DNA of 64,000 nucleotides. It comes from Petrosia ficiformis. Taxonomy: Eukaryota; Porifera; Demospongiae; Haplosclerida; Petrosiidae. The stretch lies in contig OX345646.1 of the NCBI GenBank assembly GCA_947044365.1, positions 1,786,001-1,850,000 on the forward strand, in the 5' to 3' direction. The notes under the pieces were generated by a model. The model saw only the letters and a list, made by a program, of their open reading frames with translations. It was not told the origin of the DNA and ran no database searches. The position numbers and the translations under genes are program-made. Positions 52,101-54,114 of the stretch are shown in pieces; within the stretch, counting starts at the first letter, position 1; the number at the start of each line of letters is the position of its first letter.

Positions 52101-53432
52101 GTACCTACAGTACATGTCAATATAAAGTCACCATACAGTACAGTAATTATTACTCAGTAGTTTCATTTCCACACTGCAGTAGTTCAACAGTAGTTTTGAC
52201 AGTAATTGGTATACTTGACCACAGTAGTGAGGCAGTAATTACTATACTATACTGACAGTAGAACTAAGAAAATTACTGTTACTGTATGGTGACATTTTAT
52301 TCACATATACTGTAGTTTATCACAATTTTAGTTACACTAAAACAACACTACAGTCCATCTATTCATCAACATATTCTTCTCTCCATCCATCCATCCATCC
52401 ATCCATCTAACATTATTTTTGCCCATGTACTATTATGTATGTTTTAACTTTCTACAGTCTAATATATCCTCACTTGCGTCAAGTGAACAAATTAGTTTTA
52501 TTGCTGAACTTACTGGCAGGGACAAAGACCATGTAAGATCTCAATGTAGCATGCATGTTATCAGATAATACCCAGTTAGATAAAAGTTTCTTTGTCATCA
52601 ATGTAATTTCAAGTTATTTGAGTGAAGTCCAGTGTTGCCCACAGCAGTCCTCAGGACTCAGGACTGTCCACTCAATTAGATAAAAGTCTCTTGGACATGC
52701 CTTAATTGTAGTTAACACTCGTAAATGTAATTTCGAGTTATTCGAGTGAAAGCCTACAGCAGTCCTCAGGACTGTCCTGAGTTGTCATAGCTTTTGCAAT
52801 TAATGTACTAGAGCTATATTACCCTACAATGTAGTATACAATAATCTGCATCCTGAGCCCTAACATGTATATCCTGAGACCACTGTACTGCAGGGCAGGA
52901 AATAAGCCTACAACATCTGGTGAGCAATTACGTCACCAGTGCTCACCACAGTACAAGTAGCATGCATTGTCATGTCAAAATCTGGTGCTCCTGAAGCTAA
53001 TTTTGGTGCTCAAATGAGTACTGGAGCACTGTTATTTCCCAACTATAGACACAAATGGTTCAATATATTGGTAATTCTTTACTACTATCACAGATACGGG
53101 ATCCACCTCAAGAGGGTATGTTTCTATATGGTGTATATCTCTGGGGATCACATTTTGAGAAAACTGTAAATCTAGATCTTCATGACTCTCCTCCAAAATC
53201 CATTACTCCATCGTCTCTTCCTGTTGTTCATCTAACTGTACGAATGTGTCCCCCTCCAGTTGTCTCTCAAGGGTCCGAAACAAAACCTCCATATACTTAC
53301 TATTGTCCCTGCTATCAAACAAGAGGTTCTTGTGATGAGCTCCCTTTATTTCACTTGAGAATTAATAGTAGCGATGTTCAAGCAACCAAGTGGTCACTTA
53401 GAAACTTAAGTTGTACATTAAGACCATTTTAA
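6054..53432 (+). CDS. Divergent dynein heavy chain (DNHD1-like), 3' portion, 48 exons
   Basis: A large split gene whose exons, read in order, follow the dynein heavy chain motor: AAA1-AAA2 connector, AAA2, AAA3, AAA4, coiled-coil stalk, AAA5, AAA6 and C-terminal domain, ending at a stop at 53430-53432. All 47 introns in this model are GT-AG and every junction keeps phase, giving about 2,830 codons. Exons are listed in the domain entries. Dynein heavy chains are ATPase motors of cilia or cytoplasm. Here the AAA4 P-loop is lost and the AAA3 Walker B is altered, which fits DNHD1 (dynein heavy chain domain 1, needed for sperm flagella in mammals) better than a canonical axonemal chain. The N-terminal tail and AAA1 must lie left of the window. 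Introns 1 and 19 contain antisense GIY-YIG-like genes. The DNHD1 name is inference; membership of the dynein family is strongly supported. Confidence 0.85.
6150..6280. repeat. ACAGT/ACAAT pentanucleotide tract
   Basis: Imperfect runs of CAGTACAATA units immediately inside intron 1 of the dynein-like gene. The same motif class recurs at 35125-35345 and 37295-37392. Confidence 0.8.
6545..6750. mobile_element. MITE family B, complete copy (206 bp)
   Basis: TIRs GTTTTTGATAAGCTT (6545-6559) and AAGCTTATCAAAAAC (6736-6750). The interior carries TGGTTAGTGTGTGCGCCATT and GGGCCAATGGTGCACCAT, which identify related copies at about 29884-30065, 30364-30622 and 56660-56852. No coding capacity; a non-autonomous DNA element. 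Confidence 0.8.
6751..8358. other. Intronic non-coding DNA with a 95-bp direct repeat
   Basis: No exon or gene seen. The block AACAATGTCTGTGGCAAATC through TCAAGTCTTTAAATCGAC appears twice, at about 7617-7715 and 7925-8012, with only a few differences. A GC-rich palindrome-like patch CGCCCACGCGTAGGCGCGGC lies at about 8085-8106 and resembles patches near 3290 and 4735. Confidence 0.6.
8359..8970 (-). CDS. GIY-YIG-like Cys-rich protein, member A (short form)
   Basis: Intronless 203-aa frame, ATG at 8970. N-terminal Cys motif [20 protein letters not shown] (C-x5-C-x7-C-x3-C), a Lys-rich helix, then [34 protein letters not shown] and PGYALYVAF. The YIG core, a basic residue and His four apart, and a downstream Glu follow the order of GIY-YIG nuclease motifs, but the leading GIY strand is not recognisable and this copy has Lys where its relatives have Arg. 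It is the most divergent full member and stops right after the conserved domain, lacking the acidic/Lys-rich tail of the others. Function unknown. Confidence 0.7.
   Translation of the reverse strand: MATPNQQRESEDETYCSEGSQEEGCSFYELCKGESNYVCDPGCLVELTEDYKLEKAEKKIIKKIDDIFKRMKLRTKRKVKRFYIGKTHVEKNKRLQGRRFNPRDPESWKKEGISSKWGIHREEEYGRDGMIVVAVITEEQVPIGVDIDHEQYTLALEQRLLHHYKITEKDKRLHNKTFTSDAVDCDYKDSPGYALYVAFSQQI
8971..10235. repeat. Non-coding DNA with 80-bp tandem repeat
   Basis: 9750-10148 holds about five copies of an 80-bp unit beginning TTCCTAATGACCCATTTCTG (about 9752, 9837, 9917, 9997, 10077); the middle copies are almost identical. The rest (8971-9750) is AT-rich with no gene seen. Confidence 0.75.
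10236..10950 (-). pseudogene. GIY-YIG-like family pseudogene B
   Basis: Similar to the 11662-12651 gene from the segment after YIGKT to the C-terminus. One frame covers 10433-10756 ([20 protein letters not shown] onward), a frameshift near 10440-10455 leads to the frame 10236-10454, and the part above 10756 is also broken. The N-terminal Cys motif and the YIG core are missing: similarity stops near 10890, after GCTTGCACAAACGTTTT. The same 5' truncation occurs in copies E and G. Confidence 0.78.
10951..11661. other. Intergenic spacer of the array
   Basis: No gene. 11028-11175 matches a TIR-type element also seen at 13320-13385, 51200-51290 and 54655-54830 (GAACTTCTTAGCTCCCGAAA; AATGAGGGACAACCTC; CAATGGTGTCCAGAATAG). 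11255-11345 (TTTTCGTAATTATGATTC) is shared with the spacers at 18100 and 21300, marking the duplicated unit. Confidence 0.55.
11662..12651 (-). CDS. GIY-YIG-like Cys-rich protein, member C (full length)
   Basis: Intronless 329-aa frame, ATG at 12651, stop TGA at 11662-11664; AATAAA overlaps the stop and a second AATAAA follows at 11656-11661. Layout: [20 protein letters not shown] (C-x5-C-x7-C-x3-C, residues about 18-37), an amphipathic Lys/Asp/Glu helix, the MFYIGKT core (about 74-80), [38 protein letters not shown] with the candidate metal-binding Glu, [20 protein letters not shown], then an acidic Ser/Thr linker and a basic tail with a [10 protein letters not shown] nuclear-localisation-like patch. 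R-x3-H plus downstream Glu support a GIY-YIG-like nuclease fold, but the GIY half is unseen. Lineage function unknown. Confidence 0.75.
   Translation of the reverse strand: MAKNDDRKSTCTTATRGGCSFEQLCNGESYYVCDRECLVHVTQLDTLQEAEDKLTEKIDTLFQDLQIQTDKEIKMFYIGKTFVRGNKKYKRRVNPLNPLTWRKQGISSRWGEHKEKKYGEDGMIVIAIITRDQVPGGAASKVKQELYTLALEQRLLHYYQITKGDERLHNDTFTSGRSDMEGSAGYALYVAFSLSEDGEERNIHEREKDEVTDSVDDTVLSLCSSNQQDNMETQHEDTVSIPEAQETTSLETCNITEEKHQSTKYSPPPPSPLPLPKRRKTNSIDEIALSILKEKQPQHEKDATKARERKALKLNRQSKRLLYTHINNK
12652..13383. other. Array spacer with family D element and degenerate copy flank
   Basis: 12835-13100 contains the GACCTCAAAATTAGGATGTG block, present upstream of each full-length member and related to the TIR element at 51373-51632. 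13216-13320 (AAATGCTAATGCAGCACAAT) matches the 5' flank of pseudogenes B, E and G, so it is probably what remains of another truncated copy. No open gene. Confidence 0.55.
13384..13758. mobile_element. MITE family A, copy 1 (375 bp)
   Basis: TIRs CTATGATTGCTTT (13384-13396) and AAAGCAATCATAG (13744-13756). The interior shares TTGTGTCACCTACTCGAGTA, GTATACGTAGTTAAGG and GGGCGTGGCGCG with copies at 15961-16462 and 62045-62466. It interrupts the TIR element beginning near 13330. No coding capacity. Confidence 0.82.
13900..14057 (+). pseudogene. Inverted 3' segment of a GIY-YIG-like gene
   Basis: On the plus strand, opposite to all other family members, the frame from about 13911 reads [20 protein letters not shown] and ends in [15 protein letters not shown] and a stop at 14055-14057, followed by the family's AATAAA context. 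This is the basic C-terminal tail that gene D (14192-14980) lacks. GTGTATATATATATAC-type sequence occurs at both junctions (13853-13873 and 14156-14170), so a local inversion has flipped the tail of gene D. Confidence 0.75.
14192..14980 (-). CDS. GIY-YIG-like Cys-rich protein, member D (tail replaced)
   Basis: Intronless 262-aa frame from ATG at 14980: [81 protein letters not shown]-equivalent [12 protein letters not shown] and YALYVVFS are all intact. After the acidic linker the protein departs from the family at PPMLKKTKG and stops 9 residues later because the coding region for the basic tail has been inverted (13900-14057). The catalytic-like core is untouched, so a product with a short tail is possible, but loss of the basic patch may alter localisation. 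Confidence 0.65.
   Translation of the reverse strand: MAKKNDKQYTATYGGCSFEQLCNKECNYVCDRECLVEVTQQDTLLEADDKLIKNIDRLFQVFQTQRGKEITMFYIGKTYVRGNKRYKRNVAPLDPLTWNKTGISKRWGKHKEKKYGKGGMIVIAVITRDQVPTTAAFKVNQELYTLALEQRLLHYYQITKGDKRLQNDTFTSGRSDMEDSAGYALYVVFSLSEDGEERNIHEQENDEVTDSIDDEQTTSHKTSNITEVSTNAQDRCTDDDDIAWISPPMLKKTKGCPGNTTP
14981..15860. other. Array spacer with palindromes
   Basis: No gene. Holds the family D element block (15165-15250), a nested palindrome at 15295-15394 and an 82-bp hairpin at 15404-15485 with arms beginning GCACGCG and ending CGCGTGC around a GC-rich loop. The ATG-initiated frame at 15374-15598 lies across these palindromes and has no coding features. Confidence 0.6.
15295..15394. 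repeat. Nested palindrome
   Basis: Outer arms 15295-15330 and 15359-15394 (TTCAGTAATATAATTATACA and its complement) are near-perfect inverted copies. Between them, 15333-15358 is a perfect 26-bp palindrome (ATTTGTATCCTAC, then its complement). The right arm is ancestral, since related spacer at about 19985 contains it in the same orientation; the left arm is the added inverted duplicate. Confidence 0.85.
15961..16462. mobile_element. MITE family A, copy 2
   Basis: Begins TATGGCCCGTAGGGCC and the TIR CCCTATGATTGCTTT (15979-15993), ends with AAAGCAATCATAGGG (16422-16436) and CTCTATATACACTTG. It also has a second, internal copy of the right TIR (AAAGCAGTCATAAGG at about 16381). It sits inside the tail of pseudogene E, so the intact paralogues give the empty-site sequence for defining its ends. 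Confidence 0.85.
16541..17147. mobile_element. TIR element inserted in pseudogene E (about 600 bp)
   Basis: Interrupts the family sequence GAATACTTAACAAAAACAAC between TACTT and AACAAA. Imperfect inverted ends lie near its margins: GGTGGTACTAGGGAGTGGGC (from 16593) against the complement of CTACCCCTCCCTCTAGTACA (17121-17140). The interior has no transposase-like frame. Confidence 0.68.
17761..18695. other. Array spacer with 140-bp TIR element
   Basis: No gene. 17955-18085 is an element with arms TTGTACTTATAATAACA and TGTTATTATAAGTACAA around an AT core, also at 21147-21285. 18340-18490 contains CAGCCACAATGGCTTAGAAA units of a dispersed minisatellite. Confidence 0.6.
18696..19711 (-). pseudogene. 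GIY-YIG-like Cys-rich protein, member F, one-base frameshift
   Basis: Otherwise full length: the N-terminal frame starts at ATG 19711 ([20 protein letters not shown]) and the rest continues in the frame 19490-18696 ([47 protein letters not shown], basic tail, stop). The break is in the helix before the YIG core: TATCAA is followed by five T at 19541-19545, where genes C and H have six. Every other motif is intact, so this is either a very recent mutation or a homopolymer sequencing error; if the latter, the gene is functional. Confidence 0.75.
19712..20447. other. Array spacer
   Basis: No gene. Contains the family D element block in two parts (19875-19945 and 20110-20175: CACAGTGACCTCAAAATTAG) as in the other 5' flanks of full-length members. 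Confidence 0.55.
20448..20950 (-). pseudogene. GIY-YIG-like family pseudogene G
   Basis: Matches the family from the post-YIG segment (ANQKY..KLN at about 20890) to the acidic linker (QQGNMET near 20470), with small indels near 20750 and 20800; both the N-terminal Cys motif and the basic C-terminal tail are missing. The upstream junction (GCACAAACATTTTGTCATC) and flank match pseudogenes B and E. Confidence 0.75.
20951..21885. other. Array spacer with 139-bp TIR element
   Basis: No gene. 21147-21285 is a TIR element (CATGACTTTGTACTTATAAT against ATTATAAGTACAAAGTCATAG) with an AT-rich loop. 21535-21690 carries AGCCACAATGGCTTAGAAA units. The block is collinear with 17761-18695. Confidence 0.6.
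21886..22902 (-). CDS. GIY-YIG-like Cys-rich protein, member H (full length)
   Basis: Intronless 338-aa frame, ATG at 22902. Cys19, Cys29, Cys33 and Cys37 lie in [20 protein letters not shown]: the second family Cys is Tyr25 here, but Ser29 of the relatives is Cys, so four cysteines are kept. The core is [10 protein letters not shown] (75-84), Arg108 and His112 in ISSRWNDH, the hydrophobic strand MIVIAVI (122-128) and Glu151 in [11 protein letters not shown], in the order of GIY-YIG nucleases minus the GIY half. An acidic Ser/Thr linker, [10 protein letters not shown] and a Lys-rich tail follow. It shares long near-identical stretches with F, indicating recent duplication. A nuclease or DNA-binding role is possible but unproven. 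Confidence 0.78.
   Translation of the reverse strand: MAKNDDRKSTCTKTTRGGCSFEQLYNGECYYVCDRECLVHVTQLDTLQEAENKLTEKIDTLFQDLQIQRGKKIKMFYIGKTYVQANQKYAKLNPLKPDSWRKGGISSRWNDHRKEEYGRDGMIVIAVITRDQVPEGAASKVKQELYTLALEQRLLHYYQITKGDERLHNDTFTSGRSDKKGSAGYALYVAFSLREDEEERNIHEQENNEVTDNVDDTVLSLCSSNQQDNMETQHEDTVLIPKAQETISLKSCKITEKIHQSTNTQDRCTSTDDVVFVKYSPPPPKRRKTKNVDDIALSILQEKQPQIQKHEKDATKARKQKSLKLNRQSKRSAVYTYK
22903..23901. other. Array edge, non-coding
   Basis: No gene. 23080-23340 repeats the family D element block found upstream of the other full-length members; a (CA)n tract lies at 23757-23818. It leads directly into exon 2 of the dynein-like gene at 23902. Confidence 0.55.
24126..24200. repeat. (GT)n microsatellite
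   Basis: Long GT run with occasional CTGT interruptions in the intron between dynein-like exons 2 and 3. Confidence 0.9.
25095..25212. repeat. (ATCT)n microsatellite
   Basis: CTATCTATCTAT and CATC units ending just before the acceptor of the exon carrying the AAA2 P-loop (25220). The frames read through it upstream of 25220 are repeat-encoded Tyr/Ser/Ile strings, not protein. Confidence 0.88.
25220..28919 (+). CDS. Dynein-like gene: AAA2 module
   Basis: Exons 25220-25440, 25860-25946, 26791-26901, 27421-27507, 27826-27890, 27946-28015, 28092-28237 and 28839-28919. The P-loop reads GREASGKT, intact for the Walker A Lys-Thr. It is followed by [22 protein letters not shown], matching the NPKAI..LYG.FD..TGEW.DG pattern of AAA2. 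The Walker B region is [12 protein letters not shown] (canonical WIVFDGPVD..W). Next come [29 protein letters not shown] and [12 protein letters not shown], each a recognisable AAA2 landmark. [11 protein letters not shown] and [15 protein letters not shown] close the module. Introns contain TIR elements (25617-25827, 26947-27057) and CATC-rich microsatellite. Confidence 0.88.
25617..25827. mobile_element. 211-bp TIR element with tRNA-like core
   Basis: Arms GACTAATGAAGTCCAC (25617-25632) and GTGGACTTCATTAGTC (25812-25827) continue as imperfect inverted repeats through CACTCTCTTTCC and GGAAAGAGAGTG. The interior at about 25718-25745 reads AGTGTGGCGTAGTGGTTAGA, a good tRNA D-arm/box A (TGGCNNAGTGG), with only a weak box B-like stretch after it. 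It sits in the intron between the AAA2 P-loop and Walker B exons. Confidence 0.7.
26947..27057. repeat. Foldback element, 41-bp arms
   Basis: Left arm 26947-26987 (TATAACACGCCTACGAGTGC and on) and right arm 27017-27057 are near-perfect inverted copies with a 29-bp loop. The motif GTGCTATATCTGATTTATAA recurs nearby at about 27197, so part of the arm is repeated. Confidence 0.85.
28290..28835. repeat. Imperfect CATC/CATT-rich satellite
   Basis: Degenerate CATCCATTCA/CTAT units with a roughly 110-bp higher-order duplication (TCTATACACCTGTTCACTCA at about 28577 and 28685) filling the intron between the [11 protein letters not shown] and VFDYYVD exons. Confidence 0.75.
28950..29175. repeat. 79-bp tandem repeat, 3 copies
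   Basis: CACTGATGGGTTTTG starts at 28953, 29032 and 29111; units are nearly identical. Confidence 0.85.
29285..29490. repeat. GTGGCTG minisatellite (dispersed family)
   Basis: Degenerate units of TCTAAGCCATTGTGGCTG, the reverse complement of CAGCCACAATGGCTTAGA units at 18405-18490, 21600-21690, 49045-49240 and 63940-64000. TTTTGCTAGCCTGCTAAGCA follows the array, and a related GCATGCTAGCAAAAGG precedes the copy at 63911, so the arrays belong to one element family. Confidence 0.7.
29720..33683 (+). CDS. Dynein-like gene: AAA3 module and AAA3-AAA4 linker
   Basis: Exons 29720-29786, 30181-30295, 30811-30918, 31292-31389, 32260-32394, 32456-32530, 32755-32919 and 33265-33683. The P-loop GPHSGGKT is intact. 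The Walker B segment reads CLHLMLEDL, where functional dyneins have a hydrophobic run followed by DD, so ATP hydrolysis at this site may be lost. [14 protein letters not shown] and [14 protein letters not shown] correspond to LLRQ.MD..G.YDL and the W..I.D block; [13 protein letters not shown] and [15 protein letters not shown] match the RHF and HY.FNLRDLS landmarks. The last exon (419 nt) carries the long linker and ends in phase 2. Confidence 0.88.
29884..30065. mobile_element. MITE family B, degenerate copy
   Basis: TTTTTTTGATGAGCCTATAT at the left, CATACCATTAGTCCAAAGAG inside and ACCATTGTTGGGCCAA at the right match the 6545-6750 element at low identity. Confidence 0.55.
30364..30622. mobile_element. 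MITE family B, copy in dynein-like intron
   Basis: Left end GTTTTTGATAAGCTC, then GGCGCACCATTGGGCCAAAG and later TCCCAATGGCGCACACACTA; the right end TTGAGCCAATGGCATACCAG is degenerate. Intron downstream of the AAA3 P-loop exon. Confidence 0.72.
31395..31600. repeat. About 72-bp tandem repeat, 3 copies
   Basis: Units contain GTAATGGTGTACTTGTACCT and TACATGTACATGTAACTAAT. They start just after the donor of the AAA3 Walker B exon (31389). Confidence 0.82.
31720..32060. repeat. TTAGTTAACTAAAAG-type repeat
   Basis: Tandem pieces of TAGTTATAGTTTAGTTAACT with TTACTAAAAGAGGTTTTAGT. Relatives lie at 38120-38300, 42815-42935 and 51310-51370, all in introns of the dynein-like gene; a self-complementary element family. 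Confidence 0.65.
32965..33135. repeat. (GGAT)n microsatellite
   Basis: Nearly pure GGAT run, intronic. Frames across it on both strands are repeat translations and not genes. Confidence 0.95.
34176..34877 (-). CDS. GIY-YIG-like Cys-rich protein, member I (nested, antisense)
   Basis: Intronless 233-aa frame. The family start MAKNDDKIS is at 34877; an in-frame ATG at 34907 adds ten residues with no family match. It keeps [19 protein letters not shown] (third and fourth Cys present), [68 protein letters not shown] and YALYVAFS, then leaves the family after the acidic segment, ending in a different short basic tail (VAPRKRKSP). It lies entirely inside the dynein-like intron between AAA3 and AAA4, on the opposite strand and about 11 kb from the main array. 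No introns and no array spacer around it, so a dispersed copy. Confidence 0.75.
   Translation of the reverse strand: MAKNDDKISISTTATRGGCSFQQLCNGESYYVCDGVCLEHITQLNTIQEAEKTLTEQIDKLFQDLKIQRERDIKMFYIGKTYVQCNKKYKGVNPKNPLTWKKDGISSRWNDHRKEEYGRDGMIVIAVITRDQVPITAAPKVKQELYTLALEQRLLHYYQITKGDERLHNDTFTSGGIDKKGSAGYALYVAFSLSEDEEERNIHEQEKKETVAPRKRKSPSVQCHDIRKYLKKT
35125..35345. repeat. TGTAC/TATTG pentanucleotide satellite
   Basis: ACTGTACTGTACTGTATTGT units; open frames across it on both strands are repeat artefacts. Confidence 0.92.
35487..37221 (+). CDS. Dynein-like gene: AAA4 module with lost P-loop
   Basis: Exons 35487-35676, 36097-36344 and 36742-37221. The module opens [16 protein letters not shown] where canonical AAA4 has GN.LLVG.GGSGKQSL, so the catalytic Gly-Lys-Ser/Thr is gone. 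The downstream Walker B position reads VALIIN without acidic residues. [31 protein letters not shown] and [17 protein letters not shown] match the LE.IN..L..GEVP.LF and NLH.VL.MSP blocks, and [12 protein letters not shown] matches the IDWF..WP..AL block that precedes the stalk. The intron before this module (33684-35486) contains an antisense GIY-YIG-like gene. Confidence 0.85.
36465..36738. repeat. CATC-rich microsatellite
   Basis: Degenerate CCATCCATTCAC units filling the intron up to the acceptor of the exon at 36742. Confidence 0.85.
37295..37392. repeat. (GTACA)n microsatellite
   Basis: Nearly pure GTACA run in the intron between AAA4 and the stalk. Confidence 0.92.
37598..39755 (+). 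CDS. Dynein-like gene: stalk coiled coils and tip domain
   Basis: Exons 37598-37991, 38361-38928 and 39518-39755. The first encodes a heptad-rich coiled coil ([15 protein letters not shown] onwards; E/K-rich toward the end). The second starts [20 protein letters not shown] and follows the dynein pattern for the stalk base and microtubule-binding tip: [17 protein letters not shown] corresponds to VKSM..PP..VK.VMEA, and [20 protein letters not shown] corresponds to the F.PE.V...S.AA..LC.W segment. Between them is a Ser-rich, poorly conserved stretch. The third exon is the returning coiled coil ([19 protein letters not shown] and so on). Microtubule binding cannot be judged from this. Confidence 0.82.
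38936..39415. repeat. Tandem repeat, about 118-bp unit, 4 copies
   Basis: Units contain GTACAGACACAACTACACAT and GTAGTGTACTGAGAAGG and end in AGTGCAAGTATTATCAAAAT. The array begins directly after the donor of the stalk-tip exon (38928). Confidence 0.85.
40144..42789 (+). CDS. Dynein-like gene: AAA5 module
   Basis: Exons 40144-40272, 40757-41036, 41620-41781, 42098-42135, 42293-42521 and 42638-42789. [20 protein letters not shown] and [13 protein letters not shown] match the GL..E..RW and Y.G.F...YR blocks. [19 protein letters not shown] and [18 protein letters not shown] match the GLP.D..S.EN and PL.IDPQ.QA..WIK blocks. [16 protein letters not shown] matches the LE.AI..G..VL block. The 38-nt exon at 42098 is supported by phase on both sides. 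The acceptor for 42293 lies directly after a (GGAT)n tract. Large (GGAT)n tracts also fill the intron upstream of 40757. Confidence 0.82.
40376..40672. repeat. (GGAT)n microsatellite, about 300 bp
   Basis: Almost pure GGAT tract in the intron before the AAA5 exon at 40757. The overlapping frames (Met-Asp-Gly-Trp or Pro-Ser-Ile-His repeats) are artefacts. Confidence 0.96.
42163..42283. repeat. (GGAT)n microsatellite beside a splice acceptor
   Basis: The GGAT tract fills nearly the whole 157-bp intron 42136-42292, leaving only about 10 bp of non-repeat sequence before the acceptor. Confidence 0.92.
43586..47440 (+). CDS. Dynein-like gene: AAA6 module
   Basis: Exons 43586-43774, 44511-44625, 45126-45308, 45541-45677, 45993-46100, 46622-46748, 46813-46905 and 47234-47440. 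[20 protein letters not shown] matches the LLRC.RPDR block, [16 protein letters not shown] the P.IF.LSPG.DP block, and [16 protein letters not shown] the GHWVLLQNCHL block. [20 protein letters not shown] matches the FRLWLTS.P...FP..ILQ block. In the second of these the usual SPG.DP is replaced, another sign of divergence. Introns here carry a 25-bp minisatellite, (ACAT)n and (TCTC)n tracts. Confidence 0.84.
43908..44357. repeat. 25-bp minisatellite, about 18 copies
   Basis: Consensus GCAAGTCTGATTCTTGTACT followed by ATGTAT or ATGCAT, with C/T variation in a few positions. Intronic, between AAA6 exons. Confidence 0.93.
44938..45094. mobile_element. TIR element (about 157 bp), second copy at 39795-39955 inverted
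   Basis: Ends GCAGTGGTGTGGAAAC and GTTTCCACACCCCTGC are inverted repeats. The interior (ATTGTCCGATAAATTTAGTG) matches the reverse complement of 39850-39930. Confidence 0.72.
45345..45512. repeat. (CCAT)n microsatellite
   Basis: CCATCCATCCGT units in the intron before exon 45541. Confidence 0.92.
45680..45915. repeat. (ACAT)n microsatellite
   Basis: ACATACAT run starting at the donor of exon 45541-45677. The Tyr-Val-Cys-Met frames on both strands are repeat translations. Confidence 0.96.
46950..47230. repeat. (TCTC)n/(TGTC)n pyrimidine tract
   Basis: A nearly 280-bp pyrimidine-rich tract ending at the CATCAG acceptor of exon 47234. It acts as an extreme polypyrimidine tract; strand asymmetry could favour triplex formation. 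Confidence 0.93.
48124..53432 (+). CDS. Dynein-like gene: C-terminal domain exons
   Basis: Exons 48124-48315, 48419-48529, 48872-48971, 49566-49696, 50160-50504, 50955-51071, 51700-51993, 52458-52532 and 53094-53432 (stop TAA). [16 protein letters not shown] matches YGGRVTD..D...[19 protein letters not shown] matches L.QE...[17 protein letters not shown] and [19 protein letters not shown] match the VP..W and G.P..FWLSGFFFPQ.FLT blocks. [16 protein letters not shown] and [12 protein letters not shown] match GVY..GLFLEGA.WD and Y.CP.Y.T.R. Presence of the full C-terminal domain argues against a truncated relic. Confidence 0.86.
49045..49240. repeat. CAGCCACAATGGCTTAGAAA minisatellite
   Basis: About eight 20-24-bp units of the dispersed family also seen at 18.4, 21.6, 29.3 and 63.9 kb. 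Confidence 0.82.
49745..50043. mobile_element. hAT-like non-autonomous element
   Basis: Ends TAGTGATGTACTGATAA and TTATCGGTGCATCACTA form hAT-type inverted termini, with several internal TATCGGT motifs like subterminal repeats. No coding remnant and I do not see a matching 8-bp duplication. Confidence 0.6.
50506..50637. repeat. (ACAT)n microsatellite
   Basis: Starts right after the donor at 50504, as with the 45680 tract. Confidence 0.94.
51373..51632. mobile_element. MITE family D, complete copy (260 bp)
   Basis: Ends AAAGTCTGTTCACATTCACG and GGTGAATGTGAATGACCTTT, then CTCAAAATTAGGATGTAATG inside. Other copies: 57213-57455, 46240-46445 (reverse), 41096-41215 (partial) and the 5' flanks of the GIY-YIG-like genes. 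Confidence 0.78.
52106..52314. mobile_element. MITE family C, copy 1
   Basis: Ends TACAGTACATGTCAATATAA and ACATTTTATTCACATATACTGTA (last 20 shown in other copies) are inverted; TA at each outer edge fits a Tc1/mariner-type target site. Interior AGTAGTTTTGACAGTAATTG is shared with 55.3, 59.95 and 61.8 kb. Confidence 0.78.
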
Positions 53433-54114
53433 TGTTATAGATAAATAGATTATTTAATTTGGTAATGTAAAGATACATTGTACATGTAACAATTAAACTT
53501 AACATCTTAGTATTATAGTGTAATTAAGTGTTTAACTTAATAACTACATGTATAATAGTTGTTAGAAATAATGAGTTTTTCTCTTTATAAAAATGATATA
53601 AGCTATTATTACGATGAGTCAGGCAAAGAAGAGGCGTTTAGAACAGGAAAGACAAGTATAGAGAAGATTGAACACAGTCGGAGGAGAGAAAGAGAGTGAT
53701 AGATGTAACACTAGTTACACTGTACTAGTGCTGCACTCATGACAAATATTTACAACTAAAGGTCTATTGTGTTCACCAATTTGTACATGCTGCAAAATTA
53801 TATGCAGTGTGTAATTGTACGTATAATGGTCATAAAACATTTTTAGAAATTGTTAAGTAAAAGATATGTAGTCAGTCACATGATGTAGTGGAGTCACTGG
53901 GATGTGTACATGTGTTGTATATAATATTTGTAATGCTTACATTTATATAATGTTACTAGTAATTATAATACTAAAATTATACTGACGTAAAATTATGTTC
54001 TAGAGAGAAAAAATGAAGTATAAGTATTGAGAGATGTTTGGGGGTTCCCAGGTGAGAAGGGGATTGTAGCTGTTCTTAAATTGTGCCTGTGAAATGTAAT
54101 GTTTAGATGGGAGA
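53433..54114. other. Convergent intergenic region
   Basis: The 3' ends of the dynein-like gene (+) and CEP43 (-) face each other here. A 15-codon frame at 53614-53661 begins MSQAKKRRLEQERQ and looks coding-like but ends at once in TAG; no other gene seen. Confidence 0.6.

Noticed and set aside
53614..53661. 15-codon frame MSQAKKRRLEQERQV
   Set aside because: Looks protein-like but stops immediately, has no family match I recognise, and lies in the 3' convergent region; listed only as a curiosity.
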